From positions 1-39,609 of the forward strand of contig CATYZE010000022.1 in NCBI GenBank assembly GCA_958415525.1: a stretch of DNA of 39,609 nt, written 5' to 3'. Positions 7,457 through 16,032 of this stretch are shown piece after piece. The DNA comes from an uncultured Collinsella sp. Lineage in GTDB: Bacteria > Actinomycetota > Coriobacteriia > Coriobacteriales > Coriobacteriaceae. The notes beneath the pieces are model-generated. The model was not told the origin of the DNA, did no database searches, and saw only the letters and a list, made by a program, of their open reading frames with translations. Position 1 is the stretch's first letter. Each line of letters opens with the position of its first letter. Both the position numbers and the translations under genes were made by a program.

Positions 7457-8074
7457 TTAGTTATCGCTTTTCAAGAGCCTCTTGATCGCTTTGGCGGGGA
7501 CGCCGGCAGCTACCGTGCAGGAGGGGATGTCCTTCGTGACGACAGCGCCTGCCGCAATTACCGCCCCGTCGCCGATGTTCACTCCGGGAAGCACGGTGAC
7601 GTTTGCTCCGAACCACACATCTGAGCCGATGTGGACGGGTTGGGGGATCATGTTTGCCCGCCTTTCAACATCCAGGCAATGGTTGATTGTCGTGATGACG
7701 GCGTTGTGGCCAATGAGCGTGCGGTCTCCTATGAAGATCCCGCCTTGGTCCTGGAATCGACAGCCCGCGTTGATGAAGACGTTCTGACCTAAATGCGTAT
7801 TGAGTCCACAGTCGGTGGAGAAGGGCGGAAATAAGCCCACGCCGTCCGGCAGTGGTTCCATGAGCAATTCCTCAAAGGCATTTCTGGTCTCTGAGAGATT
7901 CTGAAAAGAAGAATTCATGCGCGCGGTTATACGCATGGCGCGCTCGGATGCGGCAACCATGATGCGGTGAACCTCCGAGCCAGCCTCGATTTCCCTGCCC
8001 GAGGCCATGGCTTCAAGAAAGGTCGTTATATCGTCTTGCGTTAGGTCGTGGGTGTCTTCGTAATGGTCGGTCAT
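7457..8074 (-). CDS. Sugar O-acetyltransferase (maltose/galactoside acetyltransferase family)
   Basis: 205 residues. The N-terminal Mac domain is followed by left-handed beta-helix hexapeptide repeats (GCRFQDQGGIFIGDRTLIGH and later IGSDVWFGANVTVLPGVNIG). The catalytic histidine is H132 in TTINHCLD. The C-terminal GVPAKAIKRL is the standard family ending. The enzyme transfers acetyl from acetyl-CoA to a sugar hydroxyl, and family members are trimers. It is the first gene of the LysR-divergent cluster; ribosome site AAAGGGGG is placed well. The N-terminal region (first 45 residues) is somewhat divergent from the usual TEKEKMLAGELY block. Exact acceptor sugar cannot be told. Confidence 0.85.
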   Translation of the reverse strand: MTDHYEDTHDLTQDDITTFLEAMASGREIEAGSEVHRIMVAASERAMRITARMNSSFQNLSETRNAFEELLMEPLPDGVGLFPPFSTDCGLNTHLGQNVFINAGCRFQDQGGIFIGDRTLIGHNAVITTINHCLDVERRANMIPQPVHIGSDVWFGANVTVLPGVNIGDGAVIAAGAVVTKDIPSCTVAAGVPAKAIKRLLKSDN

Positions 8075-8121
8075 TGTTTCCCCCTTTGGACTTATAAAAA
8101 TAGTAAGGAGGAATTCCGGTT

Positions 8122-8136
8122 ATAGCTAATACCTAT
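8122..8136. promoter_or_regulatory. LysR-type operator between divergent genes
   Basis: ATAG-N7-CTAT is a perfect T-N11-A palindrome of the kind bound by LysR regulators, centred in the 120-bp gap between the acetyltransferase and the LysR gene. It probably serves both promoters. Confidence 0.55.
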
Positions 8137-8194
8137 AATGTAATTCGTATTATGCCTACTGAGCATAAACTAAAGAATGAGGGGAAGGAGAGGA

Positions 8195-9178
8195 ATGGAA
8201 CTAAGAACGCTCCGATACTTCATCGCCGTCGCGCAGGAAGGAAGCCTTACCAATGCGTCTAAACGGCTCCATATTACGCAGCCGACGCTCTCGCGTCAGC
8301 TAGCGGATCTGGAACGCGAACTGGGAAGGCAACTGTTTTTTCGAACTCGCGATGGGGTCGAGCTCACTGAGTACGGAACCGTCTTGCTTGATTATGCGCA
8401 ATCGATTACGGAACTCGTATCGAAGGCAGAAGAAGATATCAAGATTCCCGAGCGCAGCGTTACGGGCAGTGTGCATATTGCCGCGGGGGAGACGAGGGCG
8501 ATGTCCATCCTTGCTCAGGCTATGCGAAATACCCGAAGCAAATACCCCGGCATCGACTTTCAGCTCCATAGCGGCACATCAACCGACCTCATGGACGGGC
8601 TGGTTCGTGGGCAATACGACTTCTTGCTCGAGTGTGAGCTCCAGCCTCATGTAAACCTCAACGTCCTGGAGCTGCCGTTTAGGGATAGATGGGGCGTTGT
8701 CGTCCCTTCCGATCATCCGCTTGCCACGAAGGATAGCGTGCAACTGGACGACATCGCCTCCTTCCCCCTCATTCCTTCGCGTCAGGCGCAGCAAGTCGGA
8801 TCTCTGCGGCGATGGTTCGGAGACCGCGCCGAATCTCTGGAGATTGTTGCGACCTACGGGCTCCTTATGAATGTAAAGTGGCTGGTAAAAAGCGGCTTTG
8901 GTATCGCGCTGGCATTCGAAGGGCTTATTGCCTCTTCTGCAGAAACGAGCCCCGAGGGCCTATCGTTTGTGCTCCTTGATCCGCCTGTGCACTCAAGAAA
9001 CGGACTGCTTTGGCGAAAAACAATGCTGAGCTGCCAAGCGCAAGCGTTCCTCGATGAAGTCAACGCGCTGTGTCTTCCATCGAGCCCTTCATGGATAAGC
9101 GCTGCGGACGGGACTGCTCATGGATGCCGTACTTCGGAACCAGCCATCCCGCTTCCCCGAGTGAGCGCGAGCAAATAG
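8195..9178 (+). CDS. LysR-family transcriptional regulator
   Basis: 327 residues. Starts MELRTLRYFIAVAQEGSLT with the winged helix-turn-helix HITQPTLSRQLADLERELG, then a periplasmic-binding-like effector domain (about 90-295, PLIPSRQAQQVG and FGIALAFEGLI visible). The ATG at 8195 follows AAGGAG at good distance; an in-frame start at 8177 would only add six unlikely residues. It is transcribed away from the acetyltransferase-hydrolase-flavoprotein cluster and most likely controls it and itself through the palindrome in the gap. The inducer is unknown. Confidence 0.9.
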   Translation: MELRTLRYFIAVAQEGSLTNASKRLHITQPTLSRQLADLERELGRQLFFRTRDGVELTEYGTVLLDYAQSITELVSKAEEDIKIPERSVTGSVHIAAGETRAMSILAQAMRNTRSKYPGIDFQLHSGTSTDLMDGLVRGQYDFLLECELQPHVNLNVLELPFRDRWGVVVPSDHPLATKDSVQLDDIASFPLIPSRQAQQVGSLRRWFGDRAESLEIVATYGLLMNVKWLVKSGFGIALAFEGLIASSAETSPEGLSFVLLDPPVHSRNGLLWRKTMLSCQAQAFLDEVNALCLPSSPSWISAADGTAHGCRTSEPAIPLPRVSASK

Positions 9179-9318
9179 CGACCACTTGTTAGGATTTGTG
9201 CGGACGAACAATGTGCTTCCTGTACGTACCAAAAGAGGAGCCGCTCAGCAGTGATTCGAATTCTTTCGCATCAAAGCGGTCAACATCGGACGTTAGCACG
9301 GGCCTGACAACGGAAGTG

Positions 9319-9345
9319 AAAATCGGGAGTTCAATTCCCGATTTT
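9319..9345. repeat. Perfect 10-bp inverted repeat upstream of the broken AAA_14 gene
   Basis: AAAATCGGGA and TCCCGATTTT flank a 7-base centre, ending 51 bases before the ATG of the AAA_14 pseudogene. It is comparable in position with the repeats ahead of the other two AAA_14 loci, but the sequence is different. Confidence 0.7.
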
Positions 9346-9396
9346 GACCGATTAGTGTTTGTGCGAGGTAATGGGCCCCATATGGGAGGCGATTTT

Positions 9397-10142
9397 ATGT
9401 ACATCGAGCGCGAAATTGAACAGACGATAGATTCGATGTTGAGGCAGGGGAAAGTTGTCCTGGTGACCGGATCGCGCCAAGTTGGGAAGACGGCGGTTCT
9501 CAGGCAACATCTCGGCGGCCGATTCAACTATGTTTCGATGGAGAACCCGCGAGACTATCTCCTCGCAAAAGAGGATGCACTTGGAACATTATCCATAGGG
9601 GTTCGATGCCCGAACTGCAAGACCCAAATATCGATTGGGATTCCTACTATTCCGACTACGTTGCCGCATATCTCGAGCGCGATGTTCGCGATCTTATAAA
9701 CGTGAAGGATGAGGCGAAGTTCTACAGCTTTATGGTCGTGTGTGCAGCGAGAACGGGGCAACTGTTAAATGCCACCGATATTGGAAACACCGTTGACGTT
9801 GACCGTAAGACGGTGAAGGCTTGGCTCTCGGTTTTGCAGGCGTCTAACATTGTTCGAATTGTCGAGCCTTTTTGGCCCAATGTCGATAAGCGCCTGAGTG
9901 ACGTATGGTTCTACCGGGATCAAAAGAAGCGCGAAATCGATTTGCTCATCCAAGAGGGCCATACCTTGCATCCCGTCGAGGTGAAGATGTCTGCCACGGT
10001 GGGTAGAGACGCGGTGAAGAACTTTACCTGTCTTGAAGGTCTGTCTGGCTATGAGATCGGGTTTGGGCACGTTGTCTGCCAAACTTCTGATTCATATCTC
10101 ATTACCAAGGATGTCCAGGCAGTTCCCGTGTGGAGCATATGA
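9397..10142 (+). pseudogene. AAA_14/DUF4143 ATPase broken by two internal deletions
   Basis: Starts at ATG 9397 (ribosome site GGGAGG) with MYIEREIEQTIDSMLRQGK and an intact P-loop GSRQVGKT, reaching DYLLAKEDAL near 9585. After that the frame changes: the rest continues from about 9603 as SMPELQDPNIDWDSYYSDYV, YLERDVRDLINVKDE and the winged-helix segment ARTGQLLNATDIGNT. The Walker B part (roughly 120 residues in relatives) is missing at the junction. A second gap occurs in frame at VDKRL/SDVWFYRD, where relatives carry about 70 more residues including the TPKLYFMDTG block. The nuclease-like end EIDLLIQEGH-HPVEVK remains. The product cannot be a working ATPase. Confidence 0.85.
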
Positions 10143-10185
10143 TTTGTGTGGCGGCGGAACTTTGCTTGAGTCATCGACGCCATTT

Positions 10186-10240
10186 CTTTTGCAACTTTTG
10201 CTGCCCTTTGCAACTTTTGCTAATTTTTGCAAGTTTTGCT
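10186..10240. repeat. Three short imperfect direct repeats, TTTTGCAACTTTTGCT type
   Basis: Copies at 10186-10202, 10206-10221 and 10224-10240 share TTTGCAA(C/G)TTTTGCT with a spacing of 18-20 bp. Too short and too few for CRISPR; they may be iterated protein-binding sites upstream of the intact AAA_14 gene or simple slippage. Confidence 0.6.
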
Positions 10241-10281
10241 AATGACTGGCCAAAGGGCGTCGAAGCATTGATGCTGACATT

Positions 10282-10327
10282 TTTTAACGCAGAAAAATAA
10301 TCGAAAAGCAATTATTCTGCGTTAAAA
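10282..10327. repeat. Perfect 13-bp inverted repeat upstream of the intact AAA_14 gene
   Basis: TTTTAACGCAGAA (10282-10294) and TTCTGCGTTAAAA (10315-10327) are perfect complements with a 20-base AT-rich centre, ending 36 bases before the ATG. The right arm runs into a TAAAATAT that could be a -10 element, so binding here would affect transcription. Confidence 0.75.
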
Positions 10328-10363
10328 TATTGCTAGACAGTAGTTTATGAGGAAAGGACGCTC

Positions 10364-11653
10364 ATGCGCCGGAAAGCAGACAGGCTCCTTAAGGAATGGC
10401 GAGACAAAATCGATAGGAAACCTCTGTTGGTTAAGGGCGTTCGCCAGTGCGGCAAGACCTATCTGCTCAGAACATATGCACGGGATCTTTTCGAGTCGGT
10501 CGTCTATATCAATCTCGAGAATGACCGATCGGCTCGGGCTGACTTTTCGGGCGGTCTCGATCCTCATTCGATTGTGCGTGCGATTGAGGCCCGCACGGGA
10601 CAGCGCATCGTACCGGGTAAAACCCTGCTATTCATTGACGAAGTCCAGGCATGCGAGGAAGCGCTTACTTCCCTTAAGTACTTTTGCGAAGATGCCCCCG
10701 AGTACTATGTCGCGGCTGCCGGGTCGCTCCTTGGGGTTGCCATTAATCATCAGTCGTATTCGTTTCCCGTTGGAAAGACCGATTTGATCGAGATGGCTCC
10801 GCTCGATTTCGAAGAGTTTCTTTGGGCGATGGGGCACGACCGGCTGGCTGACGAGATTCGTTCGTCATTCGAATCGATGGACCCTCTTGCTCCGAGCCTT
10901 CACGACAAAGCGCTGGGGCTCTATCGACAGTATCTTGTTATTGGCGGAATGCCTGAGGCTGTCCAAACGTATGCTGAGGCTCAGTCGGTCATCGATGTCG
11001 CCGAAAAGCATCGGATTATCCTCGACGGCTACTCTGCCGACACCAATAAATACGCTGATGAGCGTTTGAGTGCAAAGACGCGTGCGTGCTTCGATTCCAT
11101 CCCGCAGCAGCTTGCCAAAGAGAATCGTAAATTTCAATACAAGGTGGTGCGCTCGGGAGGCAACGCGTCTCTATTTGGAGACGCCCTCGATTGGCTTGTA
11201 TTGTCAGGCACCGTGAAGCGTTGCAGCCTGGTTGGGCAGATTGAAAGTCCTCTAGAGGCGTTCGTTAACCCTTCGTCTTTTAAAATCTATCAGGCGGATA
11301 CGGGGCTGCTTGTCTCCAAGGCAGGTGCTCAACGAGCCGACATTCTCGCTGGAATCGGTGGCACATTCATGGGTGCGCTTACCGAAAACTACGTTGCCCA
11401 ACAACTTTCAGCCATTGGCTATCCACTGCATTATTGGGCTCGAGATAATCGCGCGGAAATAGACTTTGTCGTAGAGAGGCAGGGGTGCGTGTCTGCGATC
11501 GAGGTTAAGGCGGGGGAGAATACGAGATCCCGAAGCCTGTCCTCGCTTAAAAAGACCCATTCGGGCGTGCGCCTAATCAGGCTTTCGACTAAGCCCTTTG
11601 GAATGAATGATGGGATGATGTCTGTCCCACTTTATGCAGCGTTTTGTCTATAG
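10364..11653 (+). CDS. AAA_14/DUF4143 ATP-binding protein, intact
   Basis: 429 residues, full family length. P-loop GVRQCGKT (25-32), Walker B LLFIDEVQ (88-95), the sensor segment AAAGSLLGVAI, a DUF4143 region with YQADTGLLVSKAG, and a C-terminal nuclease-like core AEIDFVV...AIEVKAGE that matches the D-x-(15-20)-E-x-K arrangement of PD-(D/E)xK enzymes. The biological role of this abundant family is unknown; defence, DNA repair or selfish maintenance have all been considered. Ribosome site AGGAAAGGA. The gene stands alone, ends at a strong terminator and is preceded by repeats at 10186-10240 and 10282-10327. Confidence 0.85.
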   Translation: MRRKADRLLKEWRDKIDRKPLLVKGVRQCGKTYLLRTYARDLFESVVYINLENDRSARADFSGGLDPHSIVRAIEARTGQRIVPGKTLLFIDEVQACEEALTSLKYFCEDAPEYYVAAAGSLLGVAINHQSYSFPVGKTDLIEMAPLDFEEFLWAMGHDRLADEIRSSFESMDPLAPSLHDKALGLYRQYLVIGGMPEAVQTYAEAQSVIDVAEKHRIILDGYSADTNKYADERLSAKTRACFDSIPQQLAKENRKFQYKVVRSGGNASLFGDALDWLVLSGTVKRCSLVGQIESPLEAFVNPSSFKIYQADTGLLVSKAGAQRADILAGIGGTFMGALTENYVAQQLSAIGYPLHYWARDNRAEIDFVVERQGCVSAIEVKAGENTRSRSLSSLKKTHSGVRLIRLSTKPFGMNDGMMSVPLYAAFCL

Positions 11654-11669
11654 GGGATGATTCCATTGT

Positions 11670-11719
11670 AACGATAGGGCCCGGAACGCAGTGCTGCTTT
11701 CCGGGCCCTATCGTTTTGT
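11670..11719. terminator. Strong terminator between convergent genes
   Basis: AACGATAGGGCCCGGAA (11670-11686) and TTCCGGGCCCTATCGTT (11699-11715) make a perfect 17-bp stem with a 12-base loop, followed by TTG. It lies between the stops of the AAA_14 gene and the topoisomerase A gene and can serve both directions. Confidence 0.85.
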
Positions 11720-11748
11720 GAGTCTACAATGGTTCGACTGCCGCTGTT

Positions 11749-13989
11749 CTAGTCAAACAGGCTCGGCATGTCGTTTTCTTTCATGAGGGCACCGGCAGAG
11801 GGGAGGCTCTGCGCGGTGAACTTCTCGGCCGAGACGCCGGCGCCAAGAATCTCCTCGGTCGTGCCGACGGTGGTGACCGAGCGGCCCCTCTTTGCCGTGA
11901 AGGCCTGGACGCCCTGCGTGTTGGTAGTCGTCTTGGTCTTGAGCAGCGACGTGTTGAAGTTCATCAAACGATAGTCGCTCGAGACCAGCGCGATGTCGCG
12001 ATCTTCCTTGAGCACCTGGGCATACAGCAGCTTGCTGCCACCGTAGATGGCGTTCTTGAGGCGCTTGCGGTTGGTCTTGGTGACGTATCCAGAAAGCGCG
12101 ACGCGCACCACGCGGCCGTTCTCAAAGACGAACAGCACGTCGGCCTTGTAGTCCTCGGGGTCGATGACCCAGATGACACTCTCGTCGGGTTCCATCTCAA
12201 GATCGGTCGGCAGGTACGAGCCCAGCTGGGCCGACTTGGTGTCCTCGAACGCCGCAACCTTGCACTTGTACACCTGGCTCTTGTTGGTAAAGACCAGCAG
12301 CTCGTGGGTGTTGGAGGACGGGAACTCGATAAAGGGTTTGTCGCCGTCCTTGTACTTGAGCGTGGTCGCCTTCTTGAGCACGCGGTCCGTCATCTTCTTA
12401 AGGTAGCCATCGCGCGAGAGCATGATGGTGACCGGGTATTCCTCGACCTCGGGCTCCAAGCTTACCTCGATAACCTCATGGGGCTCGATCCTGCCCGTGC
12501 GGCGCGGCATCACGTACTTCTTGTTGATCGCGGCCAGCTCGTCGCTGATGACCTTCTTGATGTTCTCCTCGCTGGAGAGGATCTCCTCAAGCTCGGCAAT
12601 CTCGCCCTCGAGCTTGGCAATGTCCTTGGTGCGGTTGAGGATGTACTCCTCGTTGATGTTGCGGAGCTTGAGCTCGGCAACAAACTCGGCCTGGGTCTCG
12701 TCGATGTCGAAACCCTTCATAAGGTTGGGCACGACCTCGGCCTCGAGCTTGGTGCCGCGGATGATGGCAATCGCCTTGTCGATGTCGAGCAGAATTGCCT
12801 CAAGGCCGTGCAGCAGGTGCATGCGCTCGGACTTTTTGCCCAGGTCAAAGTTAATGCGGCGGCGCGTGGACTCAATACGCCACTTGACCCACTCGTGCAG
12901 GATCTGGCGCACGCCCATAACGCGGGGATAGCCGTCGACCAGCACGTTAAAGCTGCACGAGAACGAATCCTGCAGCGTGGTCGAGCGATAGAGCTTCGCC
13001 ATGAGCTTGTCGGGGTCGACGCCGCGCTTAAGGTCGATAGCGATGCGCAGACCCGAAAGGTCGGTCTCGTCGCGAATGTCTGCGATCTCCTTGACCTTGC
13101 CCTCTTTGGAGAGCTTGACGATGCGCTCGATAATGACATCGGTCTTGGTGGTGTAGGGGATCTCGTAGACCTCGATGATGCGCTCTTCGGGAATCCAGCG
13201 CCAGCGGGAGCGAATCTGGAAGCTACCCAGACCGGTCTCGATGATCTTTTCCATCTCCTCGCGGCGGTAGATAATCTCACCGCCGGTCGAGAAGTCGGGC
13301 ATGGGCATGTACTCGAGCAAGTCGCAGTCGGGATCCTTGAGGTAGTGCATCGTGGCGGTACAGACCTCGTTGAGGTTAAAACCGCAAATGTCGGACGCCA
13401 TGGCGACGCCGATGCCCTTGTTGGCCGAGACGAGGATGTTGGGGAACGTGGTGGGCAGCAGGCGCGGCTCCTTCATGGCGCCGTCGTAGCTGTCGATGAA
13501 GTCGACTGGGTCCTTGTCGATATCCTTGAAGATCTCGGCACTGATGGGGGAGAGCTTGGCCTCGGTATAACGCGAGGCGGCGTAGCTCAGGTCGCCCGAG
13601 TAGTACTTGCCAAAGTTGCCCTTCGACTCCACGAAGGGGGCGAGCAGCGCCTCGTTGCCGGTGGCCAGACGCACCATCGTCTCGTAGATCGCGGCGTCGC
13701 CGTGCGGGTTGAGCTTCATAGTCTGGCCCACGATGTTGGCGCTCTTCTGGCGCTCGCCTTTGAGCAAACCCATCTTGTACATGGTGTAGAGCAGCTTGCG
13801 GTGCGAGGGCTTAAAGCCGTCGATCTCGGGGAACGCACGCGAGACATTGACGCTCATGGCGTAGGGCATGTAGTTGACCTCGAGCGTCTGCGTGATCGGC
13901 TGGTCGGTGACCTCGGAGTGCAGGCCGATGACGTTCTCGGCGTTGACCTGCTTTTTCTTTGGCTGGTTCTTCGTCTTCTTCTTTGCCAC
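11749..13989 (-). CDS. Type II DNA topoisomerase subunit A (ParC-like)
   Basis: 746 residues. After a lysine-rich start, the winged-helix breakage-reunion domain holds the catalytic tyrosine Y141 in AASRYTEAKLS and the metal-associated LNPHGDAAIYETM segment; the tower and coiled-coil gate follow, then a six-bladed C-terminal domain from about residue 510 (VTIMLSRDGYLKKM first). The gyrase-defining QRRGGKG box is not seen, and length fits ParC, so decatenation (topoisomerase IV) is more likely than supercoiling; naming in this lineage is inconsistent. The position equal to E. coli GyrA Ser83 is alanine (A99) and that of Asp87 is Glu (E103). It lies 45 bases downstream of the B subunit gene in one operon. 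Confidence 0.85.
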   Translation of the reverse strand: MAKKKTKNQPKKKQVNAENVIGLHSEVTDQPITQTLEVNYMPYAMSVNVSRAFPEIDGFKPSHRKLLYTMYKMGLLKGERQKSANIVGQTMKLNPHGDAAIYETMVRLATGNEALLAPFVESKGNFGKYYSGDLSYAASRYTEAKLSPISAEIFKDIDKDPVDFIDSYDGAMKEPRLLPTTFPNILVSANKGIGVAMASDICGFNLNEVCTATMHYLKDPDCDLLEYMPMPDFSTGGEIIYRREEMEKIIETGLGSFQIRSRWRWIPEERIIEVYEIPYTTKTDVIIERIVKLSKEGKVKEIADIRDETDLSGLRIAIDLKRGVDPDKLMAKLYRSTTLQDSFSCSFNVLVDGYPRVMGVRQILHEWVKWRIESTRRRINFDLGKKSERMHLLHGLEAILLDIDKAIAIIRGTKLEAEVVPNLMKGFDIDETQAEFVAELKLRNINEEYILNRTKDIAKLEGEIAELEEILSSEENIKKVISDELAAINKKYVMPRRTGRIEPHEVIEVSLEPEVEEYPVTIMLSRDGYLKKMTDRVLKKATTLKYKDGDKPFIEFPSSNTHELLVFTNKSQVYKCKVAAFEDTKSAQLGSYLPTDLEMEPDESVIWVIDPEDYKADVLFVFENGRVVRVALSGYVTKTNRKRLKNAIYGGSKLLYAQVLKEDRDIALVSSDYRLMNFNTSLLKTKTTTNTQGVQAFTAKRGRSVTTVGTTEEILGAGVSAEKFTAQSLPSAGALMKENDMPSLFD

Positions 13990-14034
13990 GATTTCCTCTT
14001 GAACTTCTTATGGGCCGTCGTTATCGATTTACTG

Positions 14035-16032
14035 CTACTGCAGGTCCAGCTGGTCCAGGTATTCCTTGCCGTGCTCGGAGATGTGGCGCTTGCGGCCCGC
14101 CTCGTCGTTGCCCAGCAGCAGGTTGAACATGGTTTCCATCTTGGTGACGTCCTCGGGCTCCACCTTGATCAGGCGACGCGTCTCGGGGTTCATGGTGGTG
14201 AGCCACATCATGTCCGGGTCGTTCTCACCAAGACCCTTGGAGCGGTTGATGGAGCACTTCTGGTCGCCGATCTCCTTAAGAATGCCGTTCTTCTCGAGCT
14301 CGGTGTAGGCAAAGTAGGTCTTCTCTTTGCAGTTGATCTCGTAGAGTGGCGACTCGGCGATATAGACGTAGCCCTCGTCGATAAGCGTGGGCACCAGTCG
14401 ATAGAGCATGGTGAGTACGAGCGTGCGGATGTGGTAACCGTCGACGTCGGCGTCCGTACAGATGATGACCTTGTTCCAGTTGAGGTTGTCTAGGTCGAAG
14501 GCACCAAGGTTTTTGATGCGCTTGTCTTTGATCTCCACGCCGCAGCCCAGCACGCGCATGAGGTCCATGATGATGTCGGACTTAAAGATGCGCGGGTAGT
14601 CCTCTTTCAGGCAGTTGAGGATCTTGCCTCGGACGGGCATAACACCTTGGAACTCGGCATCGCGCGAGGTGCGGATGGCGCCTGCTGCCGAGTCGCCCTC
14701 TACGATGTAAATCTCGCGACGGTCCCTATCCTTGGAGCGGCAGTCGATGAACTTCTGCACGCGGTTGGCCATGTCGGTCTTCTGCTGCAGGTTGGTCTTG
14801 ATGCTCTGGCGGGTCTTTTCGGCGTTCTCACGCGAGCGCTTGTTGATGAGCACCTGCTCCAGAATCTTGTTGGCGGCGTCCTTGTTCTCGATCAAGTAGG
14901 TCGAGAGGCGCTCCTTAAAGAATGCCGTCATGGCTTGCTGGATAAAGCGGTTGTTGATGGCCTTCTTGGTCTGGTTTTCGTAGGACGTCTGGGTGGAGAA
15001 GCAGTTGGTCACCAGCACCAGGCAGTCCTGGACGTCTTGCCACTTAATGCCGCTCTCGTTTTTGTTGTACTTGCCCTGTTGCTTGATGTAGGCATCGATG
15101 GCGCTGGTCAGAGCGCTACGGGCCGCCTTTTCGGGCGAGCCGCCGTTCTCGAGCCACGATGAGTTGTGGTAGTACTCCTGCATCATGAAGGTGCGCGAGA
15201 AGCACATGCAGGCGGTGATTTTTACGTTGTAGTCGGGCAGGTCCTCGCGATCGCGACCGCGGCGGTCGGCCTCGATAAAGAAGGGCTCGGTGAGGTAATC
15301 GGTACCGACCTTTTCGAGCACGTAGTCCTCGATGCCCTTGGGATAGCAAAAATCCTCTTCGGAAAACTCGCCGTCGTCGCCTTCGATGCGCAGGCGGAAG
15401 GTCACGTTGGCGTTGACCACGGCCTGGCGGCGCATGGTCTCGCGATACCAATCGTGGGGAATGCTGATGGAGGTAAAGACCTCAAGGTCGGGGCGCCACT
15501 TGATGGTGGTACCGGTACGGTCCTCGTCGCTGGGCTCAACCTCAAGCGCCTTCTTTTTGGCGCCGACGACCTTGCCCTTCTTAAAGTGCAGGGAGTACTT
15601 GTTGCCGTCGCGCCAAACCGTGACGTCCATGTACTCGGAGGCGTACTGGGTCGCGCATGAGCCCAGGCCGTTGGTACCGAGCGAGAAGTCGTAGTCGCCG
15701 CCCTGGTTGTTGTTGTACTTGCCGCCGGCGTAGAGCTCGCAAAAGACGAGTTCCCAGTTAAAGCGCTTCTCGGAGGGGTTCCAGTCGAGCGGGCAGCCGC
15801 GGCCGTTGTCCTCTACCTGAATAGAGCCATCGCGAAAGGCGGTAAGGGTGATGAGCTTGCCGTAGCCCTGGCGCGCCTCGTCAACGGCGTTGGACAGGAT
15901 CTCGAAAGCGGCATGCGCGCAGCCGTCGAGTCCATCCGAGCCAAAGATAACGGCGGGGCGCAGGCGTACGCGTTCCTCGTCCTTGAGCTGGCGGATACTG
16001 TCGTTACCATAGTTTGCGGTGTTTTTTGCCAT
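14035..16032 (-). CDS. Type II DNA topoisomerase subunit B (ParE-like)
   Basis: 665 residues. GHKL ATPase motifs: EILSNAVDEARQG (E44, N48), DNGRGCPLD, and the lid SLGTNGLGSCATQYAS where canonical GyrB has GGLHGVG. The transducer domain follows, then the TOPRIM metal site EGDSAAGAI (E445) and DADVDGYH, and the C-terminal GLGENDPDMMW segment. Forms the A2B2 enzyme with the adjacent A subunit. The divergent lid and the pairing with a ParC-like subunit lacking the GyrA box suggest it is the second type II enzyme of the cell, with gyrase elsewhere. A purine-rich GAGAGAG lies before the ATG, with a better AAAGGAG about 16 bases upstream. Confidence 0.85.
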   Translation of the reverse strand: MAKNTANYGNDSIRQLKDEERVRLRPAVIFGSDGLDGCAHAAFEILSNAVDEARQGYGKLITLTAFRDGSIQVEDNGRGCPLDWNPSEKRFNWELVFCELYAGGKYNNNQGGDYDFSLGTNGLGSCATQYASEYMDVTVWRDGNKYSLHFKKGKVVGAKKKALEVEPSDEDRTGTTIKWRPDLEVFTSISIPHDWYRETMRRQAVVNANVTFRLRIEGDDGEFSEEDFCYPKGIEDYVLEKVGTDYLTEPFFIEADRRGRDREDLPDYNVKITACMCFSRTFMMQEYYHNSSWLENGGSPEKAARSALTSAIDAYIKQQGKYNKNESGIKWQDVQDCLVLVTNCFSTQTSYENQTKKAINNRFIQQAMTAFFKERLSTYLIENKDAANKILEQVLINKRSRENAEKTRQSIKTNLQQKTDMANRVQKFIDCRSKDRDRREIYIVEGDSAAGAIRTSRDAEFQGVMPVRGKILNCLKEDYPRIFKSDIIMDLMRVLGCGVEIKDKRIKNLGAFDLDNLNWNKVIICTDADVDGYHIRTLVLTMLYRLVPTLIDEGYVYIAESPLYEINCKEKTYFAYTELEKNGILKEIGDQKCSINRSKGLGENDPDMMWLTTMNPETRRLIKVEPEDVTKMETMFNLLLGNDEAGRKRHISEHGKEYLDQLDLQ

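Noticed and set aside
10186..10240. Short regular repeats considered as a CRISPR array
   Set aside because: Only three 16-17 base units with 2-4 base gaps, no spacers and no cas genes.
12304..14493. Plus-strand open frame of 729 codons antisense to the topoisomerase genes
   Set aside because: Runs across two real genes in the opposite direction, has no ribosome site, and its valine/leucine/aspartate-rich product is the mirror of high-GC codon use.
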